Shown here piece after piece: positions 17,700 to 29,280 of a DNA stretch of 64,000 nucleotides. The stretch's first letter is position 1; every line of letters starts with the position of its first letter. Origin of the DNA: Apostichopus japonicus (lineage: Eukaryota; Echinodermata; Holothuroidea; Aspidochirotida; Stichopodidae); contig NC_092562.1 of the NCBI RefSeq assembly GCF_037975245.1, positions 8,597,001 through 8,661,000 on the forward strand, written 5' to 3'. Under the pieces are notes generated by a model that saw only the letters and a list, made by a program, of their open reading frames with translations, was not told where the DNA came from and did not search any database. Position numbers and translations under genes: made by a program.

Positions 17700-18079
17700 G
17701 ATGTTAAAACTTAACTGAAAGTAGACAATCACAAATCGGCATGAATAACACAAAAATGCAATGCATTTCTCCAATACCCAAGACTCTAAGTAACCCTGAT
17801 CTTACTGTTACTGTTTCTACTTCAGAAATACATTGCAACCCTCCATGTTGATTCCTAGCTCCTTCAAACGTGGAACTAGGTGGCTCAGGATATGCCAACC
17901 AGCTGTTATTTGAGCTAATGGATATCAGCCACAGCTTCAAGCTGAGATGTTGGCAAACCATTCATGCGCCTCAACGAGGGTCAACAGCAAAGGTGCACAA
18001 TTATACTTCAATGTACACCTTTGAATAGTTGAAACAAAGATGTAAACAAAACATCTTTCTTTTCAAGCACACGTCATAT
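17700..18079 (-). other. Probable KLF 3' UTR
   Basis: Sequence immediately 3' of the KLF stop, with no competing feature. The extent is a guess, because no clear polyadenylation signal was found. Confidence 0.4.
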
Positions 18080-19670
18080 TCACATGTGACGTTTCATGTG
18101 CAGACTCAAATGATCGGACCTAGAGAATGCTCTTTCACAGAGATGACACTGGAAAGGTCTATCCCCTGTGTGCTTACGGTAATGACGGGTGAGTTCATCA
18201 GATCGGGCAAATTTCCAGCCACAACCCTTCCAGTTACAGTGGTAGGGTTTCTCGCCAGTGTGGGTCCTCATGTGAGCCTTGAGATGTGAAGATTTGGTGT
18301 AGGTTTTGGCACAGCCAGCGTAAGTGCAAGTGTGAGTGGTCGTTCGTTTCCTCCCCCAGGTACGTCGGCCTCGTTTACGGACAACCTGAGAACCTGGTGT
18401 AATGACAGCTGTGTTGTCGACTGGTGTGCTCCTGAGCAAGTCCAGTAGTGGCGAATTACTCTGTGATGGGGAGAGCAGCCCAGTTGGCAAGGGACAACTT
18501 TGCGTCAGCAAGCTCATGTGTGGTCCCATTGTAGCAGTAGGACTCATCAAGTTCTGTTGTAAATGTGTTTGTGCAACCAATCCCTGCAGATGCTCAACCG
18601 GAACAGCGTTATAGGAGTACGGTTTGTTATCGTTGAGATGGTATGGGTATGCCGGTGGTGGTGGAATGCAGTCTACGTGCAAAAAGTTAGTAAATTCCTT
18701 GCTATCAGGCATTGTCTGTTCAAACATATGCTGAGTAAAGGCTGGTGGTGGTGATGGTGGCTCTTCTTTTATCTCGGTCAGAGGAATCTGCTCATGGTGC
18801 GGCACAGGAGATGGTGAGTGAGCGAAGCTCGATGCGCTGGTGTTGTTCAGAATGAAGTCCAGATCAAGGAGATTATCGTAGTCAGGCTCAAATATGTGAG
18901 GAGGCGGGGAGATGCAACCGTCACCCTCGCTACCAGAATTAGAGATAACTGTCGAGGTTGGAGAGCTCGCTTGATTTCTCTCTACATCTTCAAATGATGA
19001 AAAATCTTGGAGGAGGCTTTCCACGTCTGACCAAACCTGAAAAGACACAACATAGAATGCATTGTAAGGAAATTGTAGACAAATGATGTGATGTTTGAAC
19101 AAGGAAAAGGGCCAGTCAAAACTAATACAATTATAACATGAGGACAGGATCAAAAAAGAACATGGTATAATGCCTTGCAATGTACGTGTTGGTTCCTAGC
19201 TGTGAAGGGTGAAAGAATTCCTGCTATTTACTATATATATTAATATTATCACCATGTGTACATATAACAACCCAATTAAACCTCTACTGAAAAGCAAACG
19301 GGGCCAATTAGCAAACTGGCTAATGATTGCTTATTAAACGACATTAAACGATATTGCAGATTGTCCTTGTCGTGCAAAAATAAAATAGCATACAAACTAA
19401 CTACTGCTTTTCAATTTTCCATGTCCTAAATATTAACGAAAATTGAATATCGTGGCATCTAGGGTTGCAAGAATGGTAACCGCCACATGACCCAAGTCCA
19501 AAGTAACGGTGAAACCGAATAATGTATTCGCAACATTGAAGGAACCTAACTGATGCATTCAATTACACCATAAAGGTTTCACCATGATATATATAATGTA
19601 AAAAGTTGCTTACCTCATTTGCGATATTTTCAAAGCCAGCTTGGTTTAGTTCGTTCAATGTCATCGCCAT
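18080..19670 (-). CDS. Kruppel-like transcription factor, KLF2/KLF4 type, complete, two exons
   Basis: Exon 1 is 19614-19670 ([19 protein letters not shown]) with donor GAG/GTAAGC. Exon 2 is 18080-19036, with acceptor TTTTCAG before [12 protein letters not shown]. The junction is phase 0 and the product has 337 residues. Residues 69-84 contain [12 protein letters not shown], the acidic N-terminal motif of vertebrate KLF2/KLF4. [11 protein letters not shown]-like residues 107-115 include IKEEPPSP, a textbook phosphorylation-dependent SUMO motif. PPAY at 146-149 is a WW-binding PY motif. A basic stretch, [12 protein letters not shown] (239-250), precedes three C2H2 fingers at 256-278, 286-308 and 316-336. 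These carry the [16 protein letters not shown] and RSDHLSLH recognition helices and [14 protein letters not shown] linkers, predicted to bind CACCC/GC boxes in the nucleus. All three fingers lie in one exon. The 48 residues that an unspliced reading would add upstream of exon 2 are intronic. KLF4-like rather than KLF5-like is likely; the exact orthology is inferred. Confidence 0.96.
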
Positions 19671-19786
19671 CTTATACTAGTAAAGTAAGTTAGTTGAGTT
19701 GATAGAGTTCGGTGATATAGCAGTAACTGCAAGTGTGAAGTTGTCTCTTTGAGTCGTGTTGTTGATATGATATCTTTGCTTCAGAG

Positions 19787-19900
19787 TTGTGATTATATTT
19801 GCATGCTTATTACGAGCTTCGCCGCGGAGCCCCGGAATCTCTGGACCAATCAGCGTGGAGTATTTTCGGATCTAAATTTAGAAAGGTATATAAAGGCACC
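19787..19900. promoter_or_regulatory. Candidate bidirectional core promoter of the KLF gene
   Basis: On the minus strand, about 125 bp upstream of the KLF start codon, an octamer (ATGCAAAT, plus 19797-19804) overlaps an ATATAA element (plus 19793-19798). A CCAAT box lies on the plus strand at 19846-19850 (CCAATCAGCG). A good plus-strand TATA box, TATATAAAGG, is at 19887-19896, 37 bp after the CCAAT box, and would start a divergent transcript near 19918. That transcript could encode a 55-residue peptide from the ATG at 19994, but nothing shows the peptide is real. Motif positions are seen; function is inferred. Confidence 0.45.
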
Positions 19901-20161
19901 TACAACGTGAAACGTGCGGCATTGCGAGATATAGCTTCGCGGCGTACAGGCAATTCTGATGTCGTTGCCAATAGTAACACGGAACAACACGAAATGGAAA
20001 AGGTACACTTTGTGCAGTGGCGTGTTAAACAGACTTTTCTTACGAAAGTGTGGGAACAGCTAGGTGTTGAAATACTTGAAATTAGTCACAAAACTAAACA
20101 TTCCAAGTACGTTAGGAATTATTGGAAGTATAGTAAAGAACTGACGGTTAAACCCAGATGA

Positions 20162-21712
20162 GATCAAACGTTGGAATACACATACATAGCCTCGATAACT
20201 GTAGGGCCTTTAATATAATTAAATAATAGTAAATGAATATAATAAAAAAAAATATGATAAAATAAAACGAAGGCTATCCAACAACGCCGTCGCTAAAATC
20301 AACTGTTATGTGCAACATCATATGCCGATTGACATAAGAAGTAAGTGGATAATGGTTCCTTCCAGACGCGTAGCTAGCCTTCATGGTGTAGGGAGGGGGG
20401 GGGGCAATTTCTATTCCCAATTGTAGAGTTTAATTAACGCACGCATTCATATGTGCTTTTTCATGACACCTTATTGGCTCTACAATCTGTTATGAATCCA
20501 CATGTTAGGAAGAGGGACACAAAATGTTGCTGACGTCCGTACTGCATAGACCTAATTCAGAGGGGGTGCACTGAGGTTAAGAAAAGTTTGTTTCGGTAAA
20601 GAAGGCTAAGGTGCTGCAAGATAGATCATCCCATCATTTTAAATTCATTTGTGTATAAGATTTTGCCTGTATATGTATATGTTATAAAATGTAAGCCGCC
20701 CCACCCAAAAATAAGATGGGTGAGGGCCAGGCACGTGTTCCCACAATTCCCAGAAGCTCCGGCCCTGTATATATTAACGATATCAAACATTAAACCATAT
20801 ATAATACTTAATACTTGGTGTGGGAATATGTATACACATGTGTATCTCATATCTCAGTGATTCAAAAGAAGATGTTGCAAGTATATTGTTTCAAAGACGA
20901 TACTGCAGTGCCGTCCCACGGAACTGTGACTAGTAGTTTCATTGACTGAAGCAAATTTAACTTGTTAATAGAAATTTAATTTTTGCTTATTATGCCGAAT
21001 AAGGAAAACATAATGAGAGGCGGGCCATCATCTCGTGCTATCCTTCGAAAACAAGTACGGTAGCCTATCCATGTGTCATATATATATCATGCATAATTAG
21101 CCTATTTATTCAAGTTTCTTTGCCGTCTCCATCTCGCCCCGACGAGATTCTTGATTTTGAGATTTCTGTTAGGAGATCTTTCTTTTCTTATATAACACTG
21201 CATACGCATATTACTTTTCTATTCTTCCTATATAGGCCTAGTATACATGGCAGTCCAGTATACCGACTTTACAATTACCAAGAATTGTTAATCCAAAAGT
21301 GATTAGGAAAAGTCTGATAGTGGAAACTATAACTTGAATCTACTTGCTGAAAGTACCGGTACTTATCAATTGTAAAGTTGCATAGATTCGAGATAATAAA
21401 AAGAGCATTATCTTAATAATGCAAAGGGTGAGTTTTTTAGGGTATCCTTGATCAATAACAAGTACAATACTTTTTTTTTTTACAACAAGTAAATCGGATT
21501 AGGTCTCGCCGCGATAGTAATACCACACTGACAATAGACACGCAAAGGTCTGTAATATTAAGTGATTGTAGTGACCTCATTATTATCAGGACTATATAGT
21601 TCTGGCCGAGTGCATATCGAGGAATTGTGTTATTCTGTACCATTCAAAGTCAGTTGGAGGAAGTAGCCTACACAATGGAGCCTAGGTTAAGCAGTGTCTA
21701 CTGAAATTATAG
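20162..21712. other. Intergenic stretch, mostly featureless
   Basis: Contains only a transposon-end scrap (GCGTAGCTAG then a G run, about 20366-20406). No gene was recognised. Confidence 0.45.
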
Positions 21713-21725
21713 TCTTTAATCACTG

Positions 21726-21830
21726 TAAAATAAAACTGTCAGACAAGTGTCTTTTCACTTGTCTTAGTCATTTAGCTCCGAAGAAGATCCTGCTAGGATC
21801 GAAACGTCAGGCCAACTTACTTTTACACAT
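21726..21830 (+). mobile_element. Short 5'-truncated retroposon with hammerhead-like 3' motif, copy 1 (105 bp)
   Basis: Flanked by identical 13-bp repeats TCTTTAATCACTG (21713-21725 and 21831-21843). The 3' half matches 56430-56478. The motif reads CCGAAGA, then a GATCC-TGCTA-GGATC hairpin, then GAAACGTC, resembling the hammerhead core (CUGANGA, stem II, GAAA, GUC cleavage triplet). This copy has U4 changed to C and a broken stem I. Upstream there is a perfect GACAAGTG/CACTTGTC hairpin. Such 3' ends are known from Penelope-like elements, and membership there is inferred. Confidence 0.65.
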
Positions 21831-21843
21831 TCTTTAATCACTG

Positions 21844-24149
21844 GAATACATAGCAGTGTTTTGGTACGTTATGTATAGGCATCCTTTAGATCTTTGCAGC
21901 TTTGCATCATTAGCTCGAGGATTTTGTCAACTCAAATATTACGATTAATTGTCAGATTGTACCGGATCTGATATTGATGGTTAACCTATGATGTTTGTTA
22001 ACATAACGAGGAAAGAAGAATAAATAAAAAGTTACAAAATATATGCAAACTGTATCATTTAGGTTTAATCGTAATTATATACCAGGCAAAGCATTTATTA
22101 CTATTCCAACATGATTCAATGCTGTCAAGATGGATTTCAAGATATAGTCATATGTCATATTTATAGACTATAAGTACACTTAAACAATGACAAATTGATG
22201 ACCTAAACCAAACTGTCTCTTTAAACGATGATCATCAGAACTAACCAAGTGTTTTATTTCTCAAGAACTAAAGAGGAATTAAATGAAACTAAGTATGACC
22301 AATAGTAATTGCAAGTATGTAATTGTCTATGAAATTTAGTAATGATATCCTAGTTTGTCAGCCACCTTAAAATTTACAAATTCCTTAGTGACGAACTCCT
22401 AACTCATCACTCAACTCAACTCATTCATCACTTACTAATGTTGACTGAGGGAAATATATTCGAAGGGTTGATCAAATACACTCTTTGTTTTACTAATAAC
22501 GATAGGTTATAATTAAAGGACTCTGTGAACAAATGCAACGTATTACTGCCGAATAGTATCTAAGACAGAAGTAAGCCTGATGATAGGGAAGCAAAAACGG
22601 CGGAAGCCAAATTTTGAGGTTTCAAGTTCTAAGAGTTACTCTTGTTTACATCGTCAATGATATATAGACCCAATCATCCTATAGAATTTATCACAGAATT
22701 GAATGTACAATAGGCTTTTAGGTAACAAAAGTAGATCTGTGCAGGCTTGGTGAATTCATTTCATAGAGTTCATTCCAATCTCCATTGCTTCAGTCTGGTT
22801 TGTACAGACGGAAACATAAACCGCAGCTTGAGCACTCACGAATCCAAAAGGTCCCACAAAATCTTACTCAAGACTAGTGGTTGACTAACAATTGTTTGTC
22901 TGTTTGTATTCCAAGGTCGAAATTCTTTTACATAGATAATGGTAGTTCCATTGAACACATTCCAGGTTCGCGTGAAAGACGGTGTCTAGTACAGTAAGCT
23001 TTGTTTACAAAAGGAAATCGACTTGGTTTGTTGTGTAACAACGGCAAACAAGTGTGACGTCAAAGTTGGCACTTTGAACAGTTTACGGATGCCCGAGGAG
23101 ACCATGTCAAATTCTTGTCTTACGTCATTATATTGTGTGAAGGTTAACCTTCAACTGAGCTTTATTGCAGGTTCCAGTCCTGGCCAGATCATTGCGTTGT
23201 GTCCGTGATCGAGGCACTTTATCTCCATTGCCTCTCTTCAACCAGGTGTATAAATGGGGACTTGCGAGTTAACTTATAAATATAGTTGTGTGCGCCGGTT
23301 TGTGGCTGCACCATATGGGAAATCCCCCGGGGGCCAGGGGATGTGGTGCACTGTGGTGCCCCAGGAGAGATTGATTGAATTGTGCACACTTTGGTGTGTG
23401 GGTGTGACAAATTACCAATGACCAGGGATTAAGCTGTAAAGTCGTGTGAGAGGGCCTTGGCCTTGACAAGACTGCCAACCTTCATCATTCCGTTTCAAAA
23501 ACCATGAGAGGGCGTCAAAGCTTGACCCCTTTGACTTTGGATGCGGCAGCTTTGTACTTCGTGAATTAAAAAAATGATAATATTGTAATATCAGAGGTTA
23601 GCTGTTATGTCCATTCCTCGACATGAGTGTCGAAGAGGATGGGTGCATGGGTTTCTGTTCTTTCCCCATAATCCGGTGTCCCGTTCCCATCACCTCTGTC
23701 TGTTACTGGTCGCTCTAGTCTCGCTTTCAATGTGCGTATAATGAGCTTATGATTAGTTCTTGTCGTACGCCGTGCTGGTGTATCTGACAGCCTGGGAACT
23801 GGCTCTCTTTAACCTTTGAAGTAAATGATTCAGGACACCGAAGAGGAAAAGACTAAATTAATACCGGTACTCGGAAACATTAACTTGTTAATCATTCTTC
23901 TGAAGAATTACCCCAAAGTCAATCTGTTTCTAAAGTCAGTATTAATTTCCTTTTCGTGGCTTGTTTCAAAGTTAAATACCATTTGGATTCTTTTTACCCC
24001 GACAGCTTTATTTTGTAATGTGGATTGATCTAGAAATGTAGTTGGTGAATCTAAGTAAAATATCACAAATTTGGGGTAAAATTCAAGCAACGCAAAGGAA
24101 AGTTTGCAAAAATAACGCCAGACCACATCCTGGATTGGCAAACTACTGG
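21844..24149. other. Intergenic stretch without recognisable features
   Basis: No exon pair or repeat family was recognised. Open frames at about 23.0-23.5 kb and 23.8-24.1 kb lack splice partners or homology visible to me. Confidence 0.45.
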
Positions 24150-24157
24150 GGGTAACT

Positions 24158-24556
24158 CAGTGGCGGAGCTAGGGGTATTGGTCAGAGGGGGGGGCGAGAA
24201 TGGTCTGTAGGGGCGCTTTTGACACTATCTAAGCGGAGCGCAGCCATAGGTTGGCGCGGAGCGTACAGAAATTTTTGGAGTAAACATGCTCACTAGATCG
24301 CCGGAAATGACCCTTTCCGGGCCTTGCTAATTCGCAGATAAACGAAGAATAAATAGGTGTCATCGCCATTTTGTTAGAAAATTACACCAACAAAATGTGA
24401 CAAATGTCAATAGGTATTTGAGAGCGCAATAAAAAAGTCAATAATTGCGAATAAGTAAAAAGTGGTAAAAAGCTGAAAAGGGCGCCAGCACTCCATTTGA
24501 GTCCGTCGGGGGGGGGGGGCATCCGCCCCTCTGACTGTATCGACGCTCCGCCACTG
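24158..24556 (+). mobile_element. hAT-like MITE, 399 bp
   Basis: Ends are CAGTGGCGGAGCTAGG and GACGCTCCGCCACTG, with flanks GGGTAACT (24150-24157) and GTGTAACT (24557-24564), an 8-bp target duplication with one mismatch. It contains the shared cassette (about 24210-24330: CTATCTAAGCGGAGCG, hairpin, CGGAAATGACC) and a G run near the right end. It has no coding capacity. Confidence 0.8.
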
Positions 24557-25585
24557 GTGTAACTTACACGTGCAGAAACGTGAAATATCATCAATTGTTT
24601 TACGTCTCGCAAACTGAGTTTATAGACTAGCCCTGTAGCTATTCTCTGAATATGTTCTCGACATCCGGTTAAAGGGCAATAGGCCTTCGTTTGTACTGAA
24701 CATTTATTTCCAAAAAAGCCGGTACTAAAGCTCTTGCACCTATATTCTTTAATCACTTTGTAAACAGATACAAAGACTTTTTGAAACGATTAGATCGTGA
24801 ATTCTTCGATAGTATAATGCAAATCGGTAAACAATGATAACAGCGTTTTCGTAACTTATCTTGGCAAGCACGTGTTATATCGCCCATAGTGTGTCTCTCT
24901 GTATGATACTTTGCACAGTCGGCTTCATGTACACGGCTGAAAATGCCAATCGCATGTAAGAAATTGTTATTAGTATCGCGTGGTTAGTAAACTACCAAAT
25001 CTTTACAACAATCCAAATAAATTAATATGAATAAAAATTATAAGGAGGTGTTCATACTCCAAATATTCTGCAGATATCAAGGGATCTTCAATGAAACAAT
25101 AAGAAGCCTCATTCATGAGGAAAATTGCTTGAAGAATGAAGACCATGGAATACTTCATTTGAGTTGAAATGTTGAATTGGAAGCCACCCGGCGTGAACTT
25201 TGTAAATCCATAAGCCCATGCGGGCTTCTCCCATATTCGAAAAATAACTGCTTGGTTTTTATTATTATTATTAATTTGACTATGCCGAGTGACTAGTTTA
25301 TATATACTTCTAGCATATTTTGACCATATCGATGCAATTACGGTTAGCTTCAGATAACATACTAATCGCATGAAAAGTAAGACGTCAAGAGAAATATCCT
25401 AAATATGGACCTACTGCAGTCATTTTGTTCGGCTTATTTGGCATGTTTTCAGTCATCAACTTGATTCGTTATACTTGGATGTTGACGAAGATTAAATCAA
25501 CTACTAACAAGTTACTGATGGTCTCAAACTCAAGAGACTTGAGGTGATTTAAGGCATTTTAGAAAATCCTACGTGACAGGAAGAT

Positions 25586-26297
25586 TCTGCAGCGAGAGCT
25601 GACAAACATGAGAACTATGCTAAACTTTCACCTCTTCTAGCTCAAAATATAAACGGACCGGTTATTTAAAAGCATTTTATGGCGGATAAAGTTGATTGCT
25701 GAACATACTTCCTGAATATTTTCTGAATCTATTTGTGAAATCCACAACCTTATAGCATTTTGTATTGCGAAGATATGAATTTTCAAAATGTAGTGATATT
25801 TTGTTTAATGCATCAGAATGGATGATGCCATCAGGGCACTTCAACTAAAATGTTTTTGCTTTTCTCTAAGTAATTTGTCAATCATTTATTCACAAACAAA
25901 AAGAATATTCTACACATAAAAAAGAAGCATTTTGATGAAAACTACAAAGAACTTTAACAGCTATGCAAACATTCAAAATGTATCAAGGATGATCAACGAA
26001 ATATTATAATAGCATTGGTAAAGCTTCCAAAGAGCATTTGCCTAGATGACATCACAGACCCCTACTATGATCCAACTTCCTGGAGTAGTTGAAGGGTTAG
26101 TCAGTCAAGTTATGTTACAGTCATTCATCTCTCGAGTTAGGGGCATAATATTGAGATGGGGTTTTAACTAGCAGTGTTGAATAGTGTTCTATTCAATATA
26201 AGTTTTACATTGTTTGTCACCAGAATTCAATTTGTCGGTGTGTCCTGCCATATCCAAGCCACCAGCTACCATGTGATGGGTAGGGTTTTAAGTTGAC
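25586..26297 (+). pseudogene. Split remnant of an unidentified coding sequence related to 47059-47265
   Basis: Segment 25586-25669 reads SAARADKHENYAKLSPLLAQ then NINGPVI and stop. Segment 26249-26297 reads HIQATSYHVMGRVLS and stop. Both halves resemble, in the same order, the open segment at 47059-47265 (ERANGRVQCDKLAPLLAHN and EHRYHVVGRIYQ), where they lie close together. Here about 580 bp separate them. The protein family is not recognised. Confidence 0.45.
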
Positions 26298-26778
26298 AGC
26301 GTCTATGTATGTTGTAGCGGCCTTGGAATATGACTGTTAGCCGATGGGGGTAAATAATTATGGTATACGACACCTTCCATAAACAGTTTTGGATCATCCA
26401 GTGTACCCCTATAAAACGCAATATTTGCAACAAAAAATATATATAAATACGCGAAACATAATTTGTACCTTTTCAACTCTTCCCCGACCTAAAGAAATGC
26501 AGAAAAGGAACAAACCATACTCCGCACTGGATTCCATTAAAAAGGATGGGGGGGGGGGGGAGTTAATATTGCCCATACTCAATTGCAAATGTCTTTTATA
26601 TGCTGAAATACAGAATACCGTGTGCTATTTTGCGTCCATACAACGCTTCCGTATTGTTTTTATTTGATATCTGGCGTGAGTACGTGAGTGTATTGCATTA
26701 TCGATTGTTTGTTCCTGGATTCTTTGAATGAGTGGGGAATTCTGCTGTGCTATTTTCTCTTTCAGGCACTTCATGAAT

Positions 26779-26815
26779 ATTCATAAGGCGGTTATTTTCG
26801 GAACGTATATAAGAG
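26779..26815 (+). promoter_or_regulatory. TATA-box-like promoter motif
   Basis: ATTCATAAGG at 26779-26788 is followed 17 bp on by TATATAAGAGCGGC (from 26806). A similar arrangement, TTCATAAGG then TATATAA then AGAGCGGC, occurs at 40846-40900. No downstream coding frame is obvious. Confidence 0.25.
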
Positions 26816-27482
26816 CGGCTCGTTTGCAATGAGTCAACATTTTCGATTGAGAAGTGAACATCGTCAGACTATTGCATCAGGATTGCCTATACGTTATTAG
26901 TCAGATTGTATGTTTCTTTTATTTGCAAGCAGAAATAATGGTGAATTATTAATCATATGTGAGTGTAAGAAGGGTATATGGAAGAGGAGTGCTATGTGAG
27001 TGGGGGGGGGGGTGGGTCTACATGTGAGTGGGGGGTGGGTCTAATGTGTTACCTGTTGATCACATTCCTTATTCAATCCATTTGGGTGTATGAGACTTGG
27101 TTACGGATGTTACAGCTTGGTAGCGCTGTTAAGACATTACGACCAAGCGGAGGAATGCTCTCATCGTATTCCCACATTGTTTCTCCAGTTTGACTATCTT
27201 TATGACAGAATTTCGCAAACAAGAACACCGTTCATGTATACTGTGTGTGTGTGTGTGTGTTCGGCAAGGGCCGATTGAGATGATTGGGGGTGGGGGGGGG
27301 GGTATCTTTGGTGTGGTTTCTTTGCCTTGTTAAATAGTTAAGAAGGTTGGGTTATGTGAATAATCGCAGTATACATAAATTATACTGGTAGATTAATGTA
27401 TCTCGCTACTGACAATTATGCGTTACATGTTTGTGATAACTGAGCTTAAATGGAATCAGTATATGCCTATAGGCCTAATCCT

Positions 27483-27783
27483 CAGGCGCGTAGCCAAGGG
27501 GGGGGGCGAAGGGGGCGACCCCCCCCCCTTGAGCATATTTTATTATACATTTTTATGATATCGCTAGTGATTTCAAACTAGAAAATGCTTAGATGCAACT
27601 TGCAAGGCATGGGAAGTGCATTTCCAGCGATCTGGGAGGCATTTTCGGCCAAAATGTTCTTGAACACTTCGCGCCAACTTATCATGGCGCTACGCTTAGA
27701 TAGTTTCCAATGCCGAATCTACGGCTCTGATGATTTGCCTATTGGTTCGCCCCTTCCCTGGCAAATTCCTCGCTACGCGCCTG
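27483..27783 (-). mobile_element. hAT-like MITE, 301 bp
   Basis: Termini are CAGGCGCGTAGCCAAGG and CGCTACGCGCCTG, flanked by CTAATCCT (27475-27482) and CTAGTCCT (27784-27791), an 8-bp target duplication with one mismatch. It is in the same subfamily as 15136-15398. It carries the cassette (about 27590-27705) and adjacent G and C runs at the left. Confidence 0.83.
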
Positions 27784-28288
27784 CTAGTCCTAGACTGATA
27801 TAAACAACCACTGTACTCACACTACAAATCAACAACGATTCCATTAATATATACTAAAGATAAAAGGAAGTGCTATCATAAATACTAGTTAAAGAGCCTG
27901 ACTTGCAGCTGGGTCATTCTCCATGCTCTGACCATGGAGCTATTACCGAAGGGGCAATTGGTTCACCTCTGCAAAATACCCTGCTTATATGGAAATGTAC
28001 GTCAGACCCTCTACCTGTTATACTTACATACATCAGTTTGCTAACGGTGTTCTTTCAGGTTTCCTCTACGAAAGAAGTGTTAAATAAAGAGCAATTGGCC
28101 ATCATGTTTGCAAGGATATAGTATCACATCCTATAAGAGGATAGAATTTCAAGTTAGTTTTCACTCCCACACATTACGGATGTGAACCTTATATCCATAA
28201 TCTTAACTGACACTGATGCCGTGAATTGGTGCATGAAAATACATAGGTACCAAAAACAACAACGGGAAACATTCTCGAAATATAAGCA

Positions 28289-28809
28289 CCCGTTACTGTT
28301 GGAGCCGAAAGTGAAGACCTCTGTTTACAGCTAATACTAATTCAGGCTTTCAGTAAATGTATTGCTCTCATACAGATAGGCTAATCATCAATAACGGTTC
28401 TTCAAGTTAACTAGTATGCTGCACACACAATGATTTTTGTTCTTAGGACATGTCCTTAGGGGAAGGGGGGAAAGGGGGGGTCACAGGACCTTCATGGAAT
28501 ATCCCAGAGTAACGACACTAGTACAGCCGACAACATTTATAATGTTATGACCCGTTACTGTTGGAGCCGAAAGTGAAGACCTCTGTTTGGCAGCTAATGC
28601 TAATTCAGGCTTTCAGTTAATGTTTTTGCTCTCATACAGATAGGCTAATCATCAATAACGGTTCTATAAGTTCACAAGTATAGCTCAGAGCCTCAGACAC
28701 AATGCTTTTGATTCTTAGGACAAATCCTTAGGGGTGGGGAGGGGGGGTCACAGGACCTTCATGGAATATCACCGACACTATACAGCCGACAACATTTATA
28801 ATGTTATGA
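28289..28809 (+). repeat. Tandem duplication, 262-bp unit, two copies
   Basis: CGTTACTGTTGGAGCCGAAAG recurs 262 bp apart (28291 and 28553). Similarity continues through TTAGGACA...CTTAGGGG, a G run, and CAGGACCTTCATGGAATATC to TTATAATGTTATGACC. No open frame or terminal structure was seen. Confidence 0.9.
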
Positions 28810-29058
28810 CCAATAATTTCCTTGTTCAATAACAGGATTTCCCGAGTCCCCCGTCCTTAATCCTTTGGGATTCGAATCTCGATGTTATATCTTATTATCA
28901 CGGTTTGTCGGCATATACAATAGCTATAACCTGTATTAAAATAAAAGGAATTACTCTATTGTAGATAATGAAATTATTACTCGATTTAGAAAGCTGTTGA
29001 AAACAGGGGAGCGAAGAATTGATTGACACATCAGCACCGTAACTCTCCTGGATAAACA

Positions 29059-29083
29059 CTACACACACACACACGCACACACA

Positions 29084-29179
<96 letters not shown>

Positions 29180-29227
29180 TATATGTATATATATATGTTT
29201 ATGTGTATATGTATATAAATACATATG

Positions 29228-29276
<49 letters not shown>
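29059..29276. repeat. (AC)n/(AT)n compound microsatellite
   Basis: About 28 bp of CA repeats followed by about 190 bp of AT with ATGTAT interruptions. Confidence 0.95.

Positions 29277-29279
<3 letters not shown>

Positions 29280-29280
<1 letters not shown>

Larger units (their letters stand above)
24565..27474. other. Intergenic stretch with coding remnants and a TATA-like site
   Basis: Apart from the separately listed remnant at 25586-26297 and the TATA-like motif at 26806, no gene was recognised. A G run lies at 26549 and a GTGGG-rich run at about 27000-27040. Confidence 0.4.

Noticed and set aside
19037-19180. N-terminal 48 residues of the unspliced KLF frame
   Set aside because: They lie in the intron. 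A good acceptor (TTTTCAG) precedes VWSDVESLL, and a separate first exon with ATG and GTAAGC donor fits in phase.
24382-24756. 124-residue minus-strand protein
   Set aside because: Its C-terminal half lies in a hAT-like MITE, and the rest has no splice partner or recognisable motif.
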